A stretch of 64,000 nt of DNA from NCBI GenBank assembly GCA_014338005.1, contig QUBZ01000005.1, forward strand, positions 1 to 64,000, given 5' to 3'. The DNA is from Chloroflexota bacterium. GTDB taxonomy: Bacteria > Chloroflexota > Anaerolineae > Aggregatilineales > Phototrophicaceae. The notes beneath the pieces were generated by a model that worked only from the letters and a program-made list of their open reading frames with translations, searched no databases and was not told where the DNA came from. The position numbers and the translations under genes were made by a program. This document shows positions 1 to 8,735 of this stretch, piece after piece (position 1 is the first letter of the stretch; every line of letters starts with the position of its first letter).

Positions 1-365
<365 letters not shown>

Positions 366-463
366 GTGTGATACGGGGAAGTGGGTACTCTGGTGTGAGG
401 GCGTGAGACAACGCTGAAGGCTTGTATTCAGGCGCACATAAGTGTGTGAGAAGAAGAGAAGGA

Positions 464-583
464 TGGTTGGTGGTTTGAGCGGTGGGGGTACACCCGGTCC
501 CATACCGAACCCGGTCGTTAAGCCCACCAGCGCGGATGGTACTGCCCTGGTAACGGGGTGGGAGAGTACGCCACTGCCAACCC
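464..583 (+). rRNA. 5S ribosomal RNA
   Basis: About 120 bases with the 5S signature. The 5' arm GGTTGG (465-470) pairs with CCAACC (577-582), and the central part contains CCCATACCGAACCCGG and the TGGTACTGCC segment typical of bacterial 5S. It lies directly behind the 23S gene. Ends are set by the terminal helix and may be off by one or two bases. Confidence 0.96.
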
Positions 584-591
584 CTTCTCTT

Positions 592-629
592 CTTTTGTTT
601 CCCCTGGCTTCTTTTGTTTCCCCTGGCTT
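592..629 (+). repeat. Perfect 19-bp tandem duplication behind 5S rRNA
   Basis: The 19-base unit CTTTTGTTTCCCCTGGCTT occurs twice head to tail (592-610 and 611-629) between the 5S gene and the next reading frame. It is T-rich and sits where the rRNA terminator would be expected, but I see no strong stem before the T runs. The copies are identical, so the duplication is either recent or maintained. Confidence 0.85.
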
Positions 630-659
630 ATTGCTGGCCTTTGGACTAAACTAACCTCT

Positions 660-974
660 ATGTCAACACCGATTACACCACAGCCGCCGGGCGCTCAGTG
701 GATGGTCGCCTATCTCACCTATAATCTGGCCGAAGCGCAGGTGATCGCCGGACGGCTGCAAGCCGAAGGCATTCCGGCGATGGTTCATCAGGCCGCCGGC
801 GCTCAGGCATTTGGGATTACTGTCGGCATTCTGGGCGAAATCAAGGTGCTGGTGCGCCCCGGCGATTATCGTCAGGCAATGTTAATCCTGGCTGAAGATA
901 ACGAAATCGGCGAATTGCCCGATTCGTCCGATTATATCACTTACCGTTTTGAGGACGACACGGACGATGAATGA
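660..974 (+). CDS. DUF2007-type small protein
   Basis: A 104-residue soluble protein. The start is the ATG at 660; an in-frame extension to 558 would run through the 5S gene and is rejected. Residues about 10-75 look like the DUF2007 fold, a short ferredoxin-like domain annotated as putative signal-transducing. The pattern WMVAYLTYNLAEAQVIAGRL followed by a G-I-P-A segment and an I-K-V-L-V strand is typical: these proteins have a residue-pair motif in the first helix and a valine-rich strand. The C-terminus is acidic (ends DDTDDE). The stop overlaps the start of the next gene by 8 bases, suggesting co-transcription with the P1 peptidase. The family's molecular role is not established. Confidence 0.75.
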   Translation: MSTPITPQPPGAQWMVAYLTYNLAEAQVIAGRLQAEGIPAMVHQAAGAQAFGITVGILGEIKVLVRPGDYRQAMLILAEDNEIGELPDSSDYITYRFEDDTDDE

Positions 975-1935
975 TACGCTGACCGATGTTCCCGGTATTC
1001 TGGTCGGCCATTATACGCATCCTGAGGCCGCCACCGGCTGTACGGTGGTCATCTGCCCGGATGGCACAATCGGCGGGGTTGACCAGCGCGGCGGCGCGCC
1101 CGGCACCCGCGAAACTGACCTGCTGCGCCCGCTGCATCTGGTTAACACGGTGAACGCGGTGGTGCTTTCCGGCGGCAGCGCCTACGGCCTGGCGGCTGCC
1201 GATGGGGTGATGCGGTATCTCGAAGCGCACAACATCGGCTACCGGTCGCGCGCCGGGTATCTGGTCCCGATTGTGCCGGCAGCGATTGTGTTCGATCTGG
1301 CAGTCGGCAGCGCCGATGTTCGCCCGGATGCGGCGATGGGTTATGCCGCCTGCGAGGCCGCCAGCGCCGGCCCCGTTCCGCAGGGGACAATCGGCGCGGG
1401 GACGGGCTGCCGCGTCGGCGCCATTTATGGCAATGTTTATGCTACCAAAGGCGGTATCGGCTCGGCCAGCGTTGACCTGGGGGATGGGTTGGTGGTGGCC
1501 GCTTTGATAGTCGTTAACGCAGTCGGCGACGTGGTGGAAGACGACGGTACGATCCTGGCCGGCGTGCGCAAAACGCCGGATGGCAGCGCCTTTGCCGGTA
1601 TGATGAACGTGATGAAACAACTGGCGCATCTGGAGTCCAGCCTGCCGCAGCCGGAAGGCGAAAATACGGTGATCGGGGTGGTGGCGACCAACGCCCGCCT
1701 GAGCAAAGAGGAAACCAACAAGGCCGCCCAGATGGCGCAGGACGGCCTGGCGCGGGCGGTGCGCCCGGCGCATACCATGTTCGACGGCGACACGATTTTT
1801 GCGGTGGCGACCGGCGCGATTCCCGCCAATGTAAGCGCCATCGGCGCGTATGCCGCCGAAGTCGTGGCGCGGGCGATTCGTAACGGCGTCCGGGCCGCGA
1901 CCTCGCTGGCCGGCGTGCGTGCCTGGAAAGATTAA
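967..1935 (+). CDS. P1 family peptidase (DmpA/NylC-type N-terminal nucleophile hydrolase)
   Basis: A 322-residue protein of the S58/P1 family (L-aminopeptidase/D-esterase, 6-aminohexanoate oligomer hydrolase). Family landmarks are the N-terminal DVPGILVGH, the GGVDQRGGAPGTRETD block and the LSGGSAYGLAAADGV block, with a C-terminal Ntn-type half beginning around residue 233. Members self-cleave to expose the nucleophile of the beta subunit. The Asn233-Thr234 pair before VIGVVATNA sits where NylC-type members cleave, so I infer processing there. I prefer the ATG at 967 over an upstream TTG at 949. No signal peptide is visible, so it is probably cytoplasmic. The substrate cannot be told from sequence. 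It overlaps the DUF2007 gene by 8 bases. Confidence 0.88.
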   Translation: MNDTLTDVPGILVGHYTHPEAATGCTVVICPDGTIGGVDQRGGAPGTRETDLLRPLHLVNTVNAVVLSGGSAYGLAAADGVMRYLEAHNIGYRSRAGYLVPIVPAAIVFDLAVGSADVRPDAAMGYAACEAASAGPVPQGTIGAGTGCRVGAIYGNVYATKGGIGSASVDLGDGLVVAALIVVNAVGDVVEDDGTILAGVRKTPDGSAFAGMMNVMKQLAHLESSLPQPEGENTVIGVVATNARLSKEETNKAAQMAQDGLARAVRPAHTMFDGDTIFAVATGAIPANVSAIGAYAAEVVARAIRNGVRAATSLAGVRAWKD

Positions 1936-2016
1936 GCAAAATTAATTAAAATGACGAAAGGATTTAATAATTCCTTGATAGGATATGTTAAATCGTTGTG
2001 ACACGGTGGATTTTCC

Positions 2017-2703
2017 ATGACGAAAGTCTTGATTATCGAGGATGAAGTCACCCTTGCCAATAATCTCGCCGATAAACTGCGCGGCGAGGGTTTTACGGTT
2101 GTTACATCGGTGGATGGCGAGGATGGGCTGGAAAAAGTCCGTTCCGAACATCCAGACCTGATCGTGTTGGATATTATGCTGCCGGGGCTGGACGGCCTGA
2201 GCCTGTGCCGAATCGTCCGGCGCGACTCGTCTACCGCGCACATCCCGATCATCATGCTGACGGCGCGTGGGACCGAAGTGGATAAAATCGTCGGCCTGGA
2301 GAGCGGAGCCGATGATTATGTCGTTAAACCGTTCGCGCTGGGTGAATTTCTGGCGCGCGTCCGGGCGGTGATGCGCCGCGCGCCGGGGCGGCCTGTGCTT
2401 CAGGACGAGCTGGTGTCCAACGATTTGCAGGTGAGCCTGACCGGACGCCGCGTTTTTAAGGGCAGCGACGAAATTAAACTGAGCAACAAGGAATTTGACC
2501 TGCTGACGGAACTGATGCGTAACCGGGGCGTGGTGCTTTCGCGCGATTTGATCCTGACCAAAGTCTGGGGTTACGATTATTTTGTGGACAAACGCACGGT
2601 AGATGTCCATATCCGCTGGCTGCGGGAAAAAATCGAGCAGGATGCCTCCAATCCCCGGCGAATTGTGACGGTGCGCGGCGTCGGCTATCGTTTTGAAGGT
2701 TGA
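2017..2703 (+). CDS. OmpR/PhoB-family response regulator
   Basis: A 228-residue two-component transcription factor. The receiver domain (about 1-118) has the acidic pair E8/D9, phosphoacceptor D52, T82 and K104, so it should be phosphorylatable. The C-terminal winged helix (about 130-226) shows the OmpR pattern, with LSNKEFDLL, then a VDVHIRWLREKIE recognition-helix segment and a final VRGVGYRF. The kinase gene starts 17 bases downstream, so the two almost certainly form a cognate pair in one operon. The target genes are unknown. The 81-base region upstream is A+T-rich and probably holds the promoter. Confidence 0.95.
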   Translation: MTKVLIIEDEVTLANNLADKLRGEGFTVVTSVDGEDGLEKVRSEHPDLIVLDIMLPGLDGLSLCRIVRRDSSTAHIPIIMLTARGTEVDKIVGLESGADDYVVKPFALGEFLARVRAVMRRAPGRPVLQDELVSNDLQVSLTGRRVFKGSDEIKLSNKEFDLLTELMRNRGVVLSRDLILTKVWGYDYFVDKRTVDVHIRWLREKIEQDASNPRRIVTVRGVGYRFEG

Positions 2704-2720
2704 AGCGCGGGTAAAACATC

Positions 2721-3776
2721 ATGGCGACCGAAACGCGGGCTTATTCAGAAGCCCTTTTATTGACTCTGGCGAATGCGGCCTACGATGCGCTGCTGGTGGT
2801 CAACCAGGACTGTCAGGTGCTGGCGATGAATACCAGCGCCCGGATGCTGTTCGAGCTCCAGGGGCCGGTCGAAGGCAGCCTGGCTGAAGTGACGGACACG
2901 CCCGAACTGGAAGCCATCGTCCGCGATACGCTGGAATACGAGGAAGAAATTTTCGAGGATCAGATCATCATTCACCGCCGCGCCTACCGGGTGCGCGCGC
3001 AGGTCGCGCATCATGGCGAGCAGACCTTTATCGGCCTGGCGCTCCAGGACGTGAGCGAGCTGGTGCGCCTGAACCGCGCCCGGCGCGAGATGATCGCCAA
3101 CATCTCGCACGAGCTGCGTCATCCGATTGCCAATATCCGGCTGATTATTGACAGCCTGTTCCACGAGGACGAAAAACCGAAGCGCAAACGCAGCATCTCC
3201 TCGCTTCAGGCCATCGCGCGCGAAACCGATGCGCTGTTGTGGATCATGCAGGAAATGCTCGACCTGTCTATGATCGAGTCCGGCCAGGCGATTTTCCGCA
3301 TGGTGGATGTGCTGCTGCGCGATCTGGTGAATGATGTGATCGAGCGCATGGAAGACCAGAGCGTGGCCAAAGATTTGAAGTTTGTGGCCGACGTGCCGAA
3401 AAAACTACAGGTTTTATGCGATTGGGATCAAATCCGGCGCGTGCTGCTGAACCTGGTTCACAACGCCATCAAGTGGTCGCCGCCGGGGGGCAGCATTACC
3501 ATCCGCGCTTCGGCAGTGGGCGACGAAGTGACCGTTGAGGTTCTGGATCAGGGGCCGGGCGTGCCGGATGACCAGGTAGAGCGCATCTTCGAGCGGTTTT
3601 ATCAGGTGGACTCCTCGCGCTCCGGCAGCGAAGGCACGGGCCTGGGGCTGGCGATCTGTAAACATATCGTCGAGGGACACGGCGGGCGCATCTGGGCGCT
3701 GGGGCGCAGCCAGGGGCGGGGCGGACATTTCCTGTTCACCCTGGCAAGAGCCGAAAATGAGCAATCTGAAGGATGA
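2721..3776 (+). CDS. Cytoplasmic sensor histidine kinase (PAS-HisKA-HATPase)
   Basis: A 351-residue kinase, the likely partner of the response regulator ending at 2703. Residues about 10-112 form a PAS-like sensor. The dimerisation/phosphoacceptor domain has H130 in NISHELRHPIANIR. The ATPase domain shows the N box (NLVHNAIKWS), the G1 box (DQGPGVPDDQ) and the G2 box (GTGLGLAICKHI). There is no membrane segment, so the sensed signal is probably intracellular or delivered by another protein. Overall it resembles the PhoR/ResE kinase core without the membrane module. What it senses is unknown. Confidence 0.94.
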   Translation: MATETRAYSEALLLTLANAAYDALLVVNQDCQVLAMNTSARMLFELQGPVEGSLAEVTDTPELEAIVRDTLEYEEEIFEDQIIIHRRAYRVRAQVAHHGEQTFIGLALQDVSELVRLNRARREMIANISHELRHPIANIRLIIDSLFHEDEKPKRKRSISSLQAIARETDALLWIMQEMLDLSMIESGQAIFRMVDVLLRDLVNDVIERMEDQSVAKDLKFVADVPKKLQVLCDWDQIRRVLLNLVHNAIKWSPPGGSITIRASAVGDEVTVEVLDQGPGVPDDQVERIFERFYQVDSSRSGSEGTGLGLAICKHIVEGHGGRIWALGRSQGRGGHFLFTLARAENEQSEG

Positions 3777-3793
3777 ATATCACCAGATACCCT

Positions 3794-3822
3794 TTGAAAT
3801 TTGGATTGAAATGGGGTATACT
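3794..3822 (+). promoter_or_regulatory. Sigma70-type promoter of the FMN-riboswitch operon
   Basis: TTGAAA at 3794-3799 and TATACT at 3817-3822 are separated by exactly 17 bases. They lie about 25 bases upstream of the first paired base of the FMN aptamer, so transcription would begin near 3829 and enter the riboswitch directly. This is read by eye and the start site is not measured. Confidence 0.7.
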
Positions 3823-3846
3823 GAGGTTTGAAAATTCTATAGCAGA

Positions 3847-4030
3847 CCTTCAGGGCAGGGTGAAATTCCCGATCGGCGGTATGGCGGCAAGCCAAGCCCG
3901 CGACCCGAGCCGTTAACCCCCAACGCGGCTGACGATAACCAACGGGGTTAATGCATCTTGATGCCGAGCATTGAGACGGTGGATCCGGTGAAAGGCCGGA
4001 GCCGACAGTGACAGTCTGGATGGAAGAAGG
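3847..4030 (+). promoter_or_regulatory. FMN riboswitch (RFN element)
   Basis: The conserved RFN segments are present in order: CTTCAGGGCAGGGTGAAATT near 3848, a CGGCGGT block near 3894, AAGCCCGCGACC near 3894-3905, then GGATCCGGTGAAAGGCCGG and AGCCGACAGT near 3981-4009, and finally AGTCTGGATGGAAGAAGG closing the basal stem near 4013-4030. The long middle arm (about 3906-3975) is the variable helix. FMN binding to this class represses riboflavin synthesis or transport genes. Here it precedes a terminator and an ABC importer, so high FMN should stop transcription of the importer. The leader carries a sigma70-type promoter upstream. Confidence 0.95.
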
Positions 4031-4080
4031 CAAACGATACTGCGCCGTTCTGCGGGTGGTATCGGTTTTATGTACCTGGG

Positions 4081-4162
4081 ACGGGGTGTTTTTGCGTACC
4101 CTGTTCTGGTTATGCCTTGTAAAAATGCCCTGTTGTTCTGCCGTGCGGACAACGGGGTTTTT
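4081..4162 (+). terminator. Riboswitch expression platform: terminator with competing antiterminator
   Basis: Terminator: CCCTGTTGT (4128-4136) pairs along 9 positions, one of them G-U, with ACAACGGGG (4149-4157), followed by TTTTT (4158-4162). Antiterminator: ACGGGGTGTTTTT (4081-4093) can pair along 13 positions, including three G-U type pairs, with AAAAATGCCCTGT (4121-4133). That arm contains most of the terminator's 5' arm, so the two helices exclude each other. The permease ATG follows the T run by only four bases, and its only visible ribosome-binding purines (GGGG, 4154-4157) lie inside the terminator's 3' arm. Translation may therefore be affected by the same fold. Confidence 0.8.
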
Positions 4163-4166
4163 GATT

Positions 4167-5003
4167 ATGCAGCTAAATGCGTTCCCCAAATCGCTCACTC
4201 GTCCGCTGGCGCTGCCGCAGGTAGGCCGCCGTCCGCTGCGCCGGTTAATCCGCCGGCTGACGCCGCTGCTGGCGCTGGCGCTGGTTTTGTTCGGCTGGCA
4301 GATGGTGGTGCTGCTGGAGGTTTATCCCGCGTTTATCATCCCGGCCCCGGCTGCCGTGCTGGAAAAAGCCGTGACGGTAGTCGGCGATGGCCGGCTGTGG
4401 CTGCACGCTTCGACCACGCTGGCGGCGGTGCTGTCCGGGCTGGTGGTCGGCGTGCTGGCGGCCCTGGTTCTGGGTTATGCCATCGCCAAAAGCTCGCTGC
4501 TGGATGCGGTTTTGTCGCCGCTGGTAGTGGCGCTGCAATCCACGCCGGTGGTGGCTTACGCGCCGCTGCTCATCATCTGGTTCGGCAGCGGGCTGACCAG
4601 TAAAATCGTCACCGGCGCGCTGATCGTCTTTTTCCCGATGCTAATCAATACGGTGGTGGGCATTCGCGGCGTGCCGTCCGATCTGCGCGACCTGATGCGC
4701 GCGATGCAGGCCACACGCTGGCAGACCTTCATCAAGCTGGAAGTCCCGGCGGCCATGCCGGTTTTGCTCAGCGGGTTAAAAATCAGCGCCACGCTGGCGG
4801 TGATCGGCGCGGTGGTGGGCGAGTTCGTCAGCGCCAACGCCGGGTTGGGTTTCCTCATCAACCTGGCGCGCAGCCAGTACGATACGCCGCTGGTGATCGT
4901 GGCCGTGCTGACGCTGACGGTGATGGCGCGGCTGCTGTACGGGCTGGCTTCGCTGGTCGAGCGGCGCGCGCTGGCGTGGCAGTCCCGCGCGCGGCGGGAT
5001 TAG
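4167..5003 (+). CDS. ribX: Riboflavin-type ABC importer, permease (RibX-like)
   Basis: A 278-residue inner-membrane permease of the SsuC/TauC/ThiX-like binding-protein-dependent transport family, with about six hydrophobic segments starting near residue 30. The EAA-type cytoplasmic loop is visible around residues 180-200 (MQATRWQTFIKLEVPAAMP), the contact site for the ATPase. The start at ATG 4167 is chosen because any earlier in-frame start would lie inside the riboswitch. Its FMN riboswitch and the following binding-protein and ATPase genes match the RibXY riboflavin uptake system described for Chloroflexi. Substrate specificity is inferred from the riboswitch; a related pyrimidine or flavin precursor is also possible. 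Confidence 0.85.
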   Translation: MQLNAFPKSLTRPLALPQVGRRPLRRLIRRLTPLLALALVLFGWQMVVLLEVYPAFIIPAPAAVLEKAVTVVGDGRLWLHASTTLAAVLSGLVVGVLAALVLGYAIAKSSLLDAVLSPLVVALQSTPVVAYAPLLIIWFGSGLTSKIVTGALIVFFPMLINTVVGIRGVPSDLRDLMRAMQATRWQTFIKLEVPAAMPVLLSGLKISATLAVIGAVVGEFVSANAGLGFLINLARSQYDTPLVIVAVLTLTVMARLLYGLASLVERRALAWQSRARRD

Positions 5004-5061
5004 ATCACCCGTTTTGCGCTTTGCGTTGAGTCTTTTTATTTCATCACAGGAGTTTGCAAGA

Positions 5062-6189
5062 ATGATTCGTCAGGCTTTGATGATCGCTGCGGTGTTGTTG
5101 GCGGTTATTCTCGCCCCGGCTGCGGGCGCGCAGCCGCCGGCTGACCAGACCTTCCTGCTGACGTTCGTCCCCAATGTCCAGTTTTCGCCCGTATACGTGG
5201 CGCTGGAAAAAGGCTATTTTACCGAAGCGGGGTTCAATGTGACGCTCGAACACGGCGATGAGCCGGTCAACGTGGATTTGATCGCCGCCGGCGAGCGGCA
5301 GTTCGGCCTCGTCAGCGGTGAGGAAGTCATCAAGGCGCGCGCCAATGGCCGCCCGGTGGTTTACGTTTACGAGTGGTTCCAGCAGTACCCGGTCGGCATC
5401 GTCGCGCCGGAGGGCGTGCAGTCGGTGACCGATCTGGCCGGGCGTAAGGTTGGCATTCCGGGGCGCTTTGGGGCCAGCTACAACGGCCTAATCGCGCTGC
5501 TGGCCGCCAACGGGATGACGGAAAGCGACATTTTGCTTGACCCCATCAGCTTTAACGCGCCGGACGTATTCTGCGTGGGCGGCGTGGAAGCATCGGTGGT
5601 GTATATCAACAACGAGCCGCTGCAAATCCAGGAGCGAATCAACCGGGGCGCGTGCAATGATATACCGGCGATTACGGTTTTCCCGGTATCTGCCGCCGCC
5701 GATCTGGTTTCTAACGGCCTCGTCACCAACGAGCAGATGATCGCGGAAAACCCGGAACAGGTGGCGGCGATGGTGGCCGCGTTTGACAAAGGGCTGCGGG
5801 GCGCCATCAATAACCCCGCTGAAGCCTACCTGTTGAGCGCGAAATACGTCGAAAATCTGCTGGCCGACCCCGACCTGGAAGCAGCGCTCACCACGCTGTC
5901 CGCGCAGCAGGCCGACCTGCTGGCGACCAACCCCGACCACGAGGCGATTTCTGCCAGCCGCCAGGCCATGCGGGACAGCCTGGCCGAACGTTTTGAGGAA
6001 TCGGCGCTGCTGCAATTTGACGTTTTACTCAGCACCATCAATCTGTGGGACGCGGATGAGCTGGGTATCACCACGCCGGAGTCGTGGGAAGTGACGCGGG
6101 AAACCCTGATGATGATGGGCCTGCTGGACAAAACGATAGACCTTGACCTGGACGCGGCCTTCACCAATGATTTTGTGCCGGGGGGGTGA
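5062..6189 (+). CDS. ribY: Riboflavin-type ABC importer, substrate-binding protein (RibY-like)
   Basis: A 375-residue secreted binding protein of the NMT1/THI5-like (SsuA/ThiY) superfamily. Residues 1-23 are a signal peptide (MIRQALMIAAVLLAVILAPA) with a probable cut after AGA; there is no lipobox cysteine. The mature part begins with the family pattern FVPNVQFSPVYVALEKGYF and a G-F-N-V-T-L-E-H-G-D segment. The ATG at 5062 is preceded by an AGGAG-type ribosome-binding site. It lies 58 bases after the permease and 9 before the ATPase. By analogy with Chloroflexi RibY it probably binds riboflavin or a relative outside the membrane; ligand residues cannot be assigned by eye. Confidence 0.85.
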   Translation: MIRQALMIAAVLLAVILAPAAGAQPPADQTFLLTFVPNVQFSPVYVALEKGYFTEAGFNVTLEHGDEPVNVDLIAAGERQFGLVSGEEVIKARANGRPVVYVYEWFQQYPVGIVAPEGVQSVTDLAGRKVGIPGRFGASYNGLIALLAANGMTESDILLDPISFNAPDVFCVGGVEASVVYINNEPLQIQERINRGACNDIPAITVFPVSAAADLVSNGLVTNEQMIAENPEQVAAMVAAFDKGLRGAINNPAEAYLLSAKYVENLLADPDLEAALTTLSAQQADLLATNPDHEAISASRQAMRDSLAERFEESALLQFDVLLSTINLWDADELGITTPESWEVTRETLMMMGLLDKTIDLDLDAAFTNDFVPGG

Positions 6190-6198
6190 GCGAAAGCG

Positions 6199-6960
6199 AT
6201 GCCCGCGCGAATCACGGTCAGCGACCTGGCCGCCGTTTACCAGATGCCGGGCGGGGATACCCTGCCCGCGCTGGGGCCGGTTTCTTTTCATATCGAAGCC
6301 GGTTCGTTTGTGTGCATCCTGGGGCCGAGCGGGTGCGGCAAAAGCACGCTTATCCGCCTGCTGGCCGGCCTCCAGCGGCCTTCGCGCGGGCAGGCGTTTT
6401 TAAATGACCAGAGCATCATACAGCCGTCACGCCGGGTGGGCTTGATGTTCCAGGACGCCAACCTGATGCCCTGGCGCACCGTGCTGGACAACCTGGTGCT
6501 GCCGCTGGAAGTGGCCGGCGTGCCGAAACCCGAACGCCTGGCGGCGGCGCGTGCGCTGCTGCCGGCGCTGGGGCTGGCGGATTTTGAGGGGGCGTACCCC
6601 GGTGAGCTTTCCGGCGGCATGGCGCAGCGGGTGGCGTTAGGGCGCGTGCTGATTCAAAAGCCGGACGCGCTGCTGCTGGACGAGCCGTTCGGGGCGCTGG
6701 ACGCCATGACGCGCGAGCGCATCAGTCTGGATTTGCTGGAGATGTGGGAGCGGCAGCGCCAGACGGTTTTGATGGTGACACACGACATTCACGAAGCGGT
6801 GCTGCTGGCCGACCGGGTGCTGGTTTTCAGCCGCCGGCCGGGGCGCATCGCCGCCGATATTCGCGTTTCGCTGCCGCGCCCGCGCCGCCTGGAAGATACC
6901 TACGGCGCGGCTTTCGGGCAGATCGCCGGGCAGGTGCGCGCCGCCATCAGCCAGGCGTAA
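6199..6960 (+). CDS. ABC importer ATPase of the riboflavin-type system
   Basis: A 253-residue nucleotide-binding subunit of the SsuB/TauB/ThiZ-like class. Visible motifs are Walker A GPSGCGKST (42-50), the Q-loop FQDANLMPW, the signature LSGGMAQRVALGR, Walker B ALLLDEPFGALD and the H-loop VTHDIHEAV. It starts 9 bases after the binding-protein stop and ends the operon that begins with the FMN riboswitch. It supplies the energy for uptake with the permease at 4167. The next gene faces it on the opposite strand 5 bases away, and I see no strong terminator between them. Confidence 0.93.
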   Translation: MPARITVSDLAAVYQMPGGDTLPALGPVSFHIEAGSFVCILGPSGCGKSTLIRLLAGLQRPSRGQAFLNDQSIIQPSRRVGLMFQDANLMPWRTVLDNLVLPLEVAGVPKPERLAAARALLPALGLADFEGAYPGELSGGMAQRVALGRVLIQKPDALLLDEPFGALDAMTRERISLDLLEMWERQRQTVLMVTHDIHEAVLLADRVLVFSRRPGRIAADIRVSLPRPRRLEDTYGAAFGQIAGQVRAAISQA

Positions 6961-6965
6961 GGGGT

Positions 6966-8561
6966 TTACTCCGCGCGCAGCGTCAGCCCGAAGGCGCTGC
7001 CCTGGCCGGGGCGGCTGCGGACGTACACGCTGCCGTCGTGTGCCTCCGCCACCGACTTGACGATTGCCAGCCCCAGTCCCGTGCCGCGAATTTTTTCCGT
7101 ACCGGCCACGCGGTAAAACCGCTGGAACAGTTTGGCCTGCGCTTCGGCAGGGATGCCGGGGCCGTTGTCCAGCACTTCGATATGCACGAATGGCTCGCTG
7201 AAAAAAACGCGCGTGGTGATGGTATCGCCGGGCTGCGTGTATTTGGTGGCGTTATCCAGGTAATTAAACAGCGCCCGTTTAATCCAGCGCGCGTCCCCCT
7301 GTACACGCAGATTATCCCCCTGAATATCGGCCACGCATAACAGCTCTTTTTCGGCCAGCGTGGGGCGGATTTCGGCGCAGGCTTCGTTCACAAGCTGGCC
7401 GATGTCCACTTCCGCTTTATCTACCCCATAGCCGCTTTCGATCTGCTCCAGGTTCAGCAGGTCATCAATCAGGTCTTGCAGGCGGCTGACGCCGCGAATG
7501 GCGATTTCGATGATCTCCGTCACGCTGGCGTCCGACTGGAAAAAGCTGTTGAGCATGTTGAGCGAACTGAACGCCACGCCGAGTGGGTTACGCATGTCGT
7601 GAGCGGCGGCCTGGATGAATTCCGCCCGCTGCCGCTGTGCTTCGATCAGGTGTGTGATGTCCTGGACGATAATCACCCAGCCGTCGGTCTGCCGGCCCTG
7701 GTCAACCTGGCTTTCGATGTAAACCGGCGACAGAAAAAATGACAGCGTGCGGCCATTGTCCAGCGTCACCTGGAACGATTTGTTTTCCTCCACCCGCGAC
7801 GACAGAGCAAACAGCAGCGACTCGCAGGCGCGGGGGTGGATGGGCGCTTCGCGCAAGGGCGCGCCGATAAGCTGTTCGGCCTCCACGTTAAAAATCGCCG
7901 CTGCCGCCTGATTGATGAGGCTGATGCGCCCGTTCTGGTCGGTGGCGATCAAACCATCCGCCGTAGACTGAAAAATCGCGTTCAGGCGTTTTTCCTGCTC
8001 GACGCTGGTTTCGTACAGCCGGGCATTGTCCAGCGCCACGCCGACGGTATCGGCGATAGCCTTTAACACGGCGATGATCTCGCCAACGAAGGCGTTCGGC
8101 TTTTTGCTCATGATGCTGAGGATGCCGATGATTTTGCCGCGCGCGTGCATTGGCGCCATCGCAATCGAGCGGAAATCCTCATCCATAAAACGCGGCACGG
8201 CCAGCTGCTCCGAGCCGTCCAGGTTGTTGTCCAGCACCACGTCGTCGCGGCTGATAACCCGGCCAGACATGCCCCGACCGAGCGGGATACGCATGGGCGG
8301 GCTGACAAAATCGTGCGTCCAACCCTGCTGGGCGCGCAGCACGACCTCCCCGGTGTCATAATCAATCAGGCTGATACCCCCGGCATCGGCCCCGACGACG
8401 TTGAGGACGGCCTGAAGGGCGGTTTTTAAGGTGCGGTCGAGGTCAAGCGACTGGCTGACGGTGGCGGCCACCGTGTTGATGGCCGCGAGCTGGTCAATAC
8501 GCCGTTTGACTTCCTCGGTTAAAAGACGGTTCTGTAAAAGCAGGCTTTCCAGGTCTTGCAC
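6966..8561 (-). CDS. Cytoplasmic hybrid-sensor histidine kinase (GAF-PAS-HisKA-HATPase)
   Basis: A 531-residue kinase without membrane segments. Domains in order: a short N-terminal coiled helix, GAF (about 40-185, with the GMSGRVI segment), PAS (about 195-300), HisKA with H321 in AAAHDMRNPLG, and HATPase with NYLDNATKY, DNGPGIP and GTGLGLAIVKS. I chose the GTG at 8561 because a GAGAG stretch lies just upstream and the longer frame to 8753 adds residues unlike any kinase. No response regulator is adjacent. The GAF domain suggests a small-molecule or redox signal, but the ligand is not visible. Confidence 0.92.
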   Translation of the reverse strand: MQDLESLLLQNRLLTEEVKRRIDQLAAINTVAATVSQSLDLDRTLKTALQAVLNVVGADAGGISLIDYDTGEVVLRAQQGWTHDFVSPPMRIPLGRGMSGRVISRDDVVLDNNLDGSEQLAVPRFMDEDFRSIAMAPMHARGKIIGILSIMSKKPNAFVGEIIAVLKAIADTVGVALDNARLYETSVEQEKRLNAIFQSTADGLIATDQNGRISLINQAAAAIFNVEAEQLIGAPLREAPIHPRACESLLFALSSRVEENKSFQVTLDNGRTLSFFLSPVYIESQVDQGRQTDGWVIIVQDITHLIEAQRQRAEFIQAAAHDMRNPLGVAFSSLNMLNSFFQSDASVTEIIEIAIRGVSRLQDLIDDLLNLEQIESGYGVDKAEVDIGQLVNEACAEIRPTLAEKELLCVADIQGDNLRVQGDARWIKRALFNYLDNATKYTQPGDTITTRVFFSEPFVHIEVLDNGPGIPAEAQAKLFQRFYRVAGTEKIRGTGLGLAIVKSVAEAHDGSVYVRSRPGQGSAFGLTLRAE

Positions 8562-8735
8562 GGGACAGCTCTCAAATGTTGAAACCAGAAAATAATGAAG
8601 GGTTATATTAAAGCACTTTGACTGTACCCTGCAAGCCGAATCTCGAAAAGGGGAAATTACTCTCATTTTTGCCGCTTTGTCACGGCGCGTTATCATATCG
8701 TCTGCTGATAACCGCACATATGCAGGGACAAAACC

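Noticed and set aside
4008-4166. Longer permease start within the riboswitch
   Set aside because: The in-frame extension reads through the aptamer's closing stem and terminator and would add 53 residues unlike any permease.
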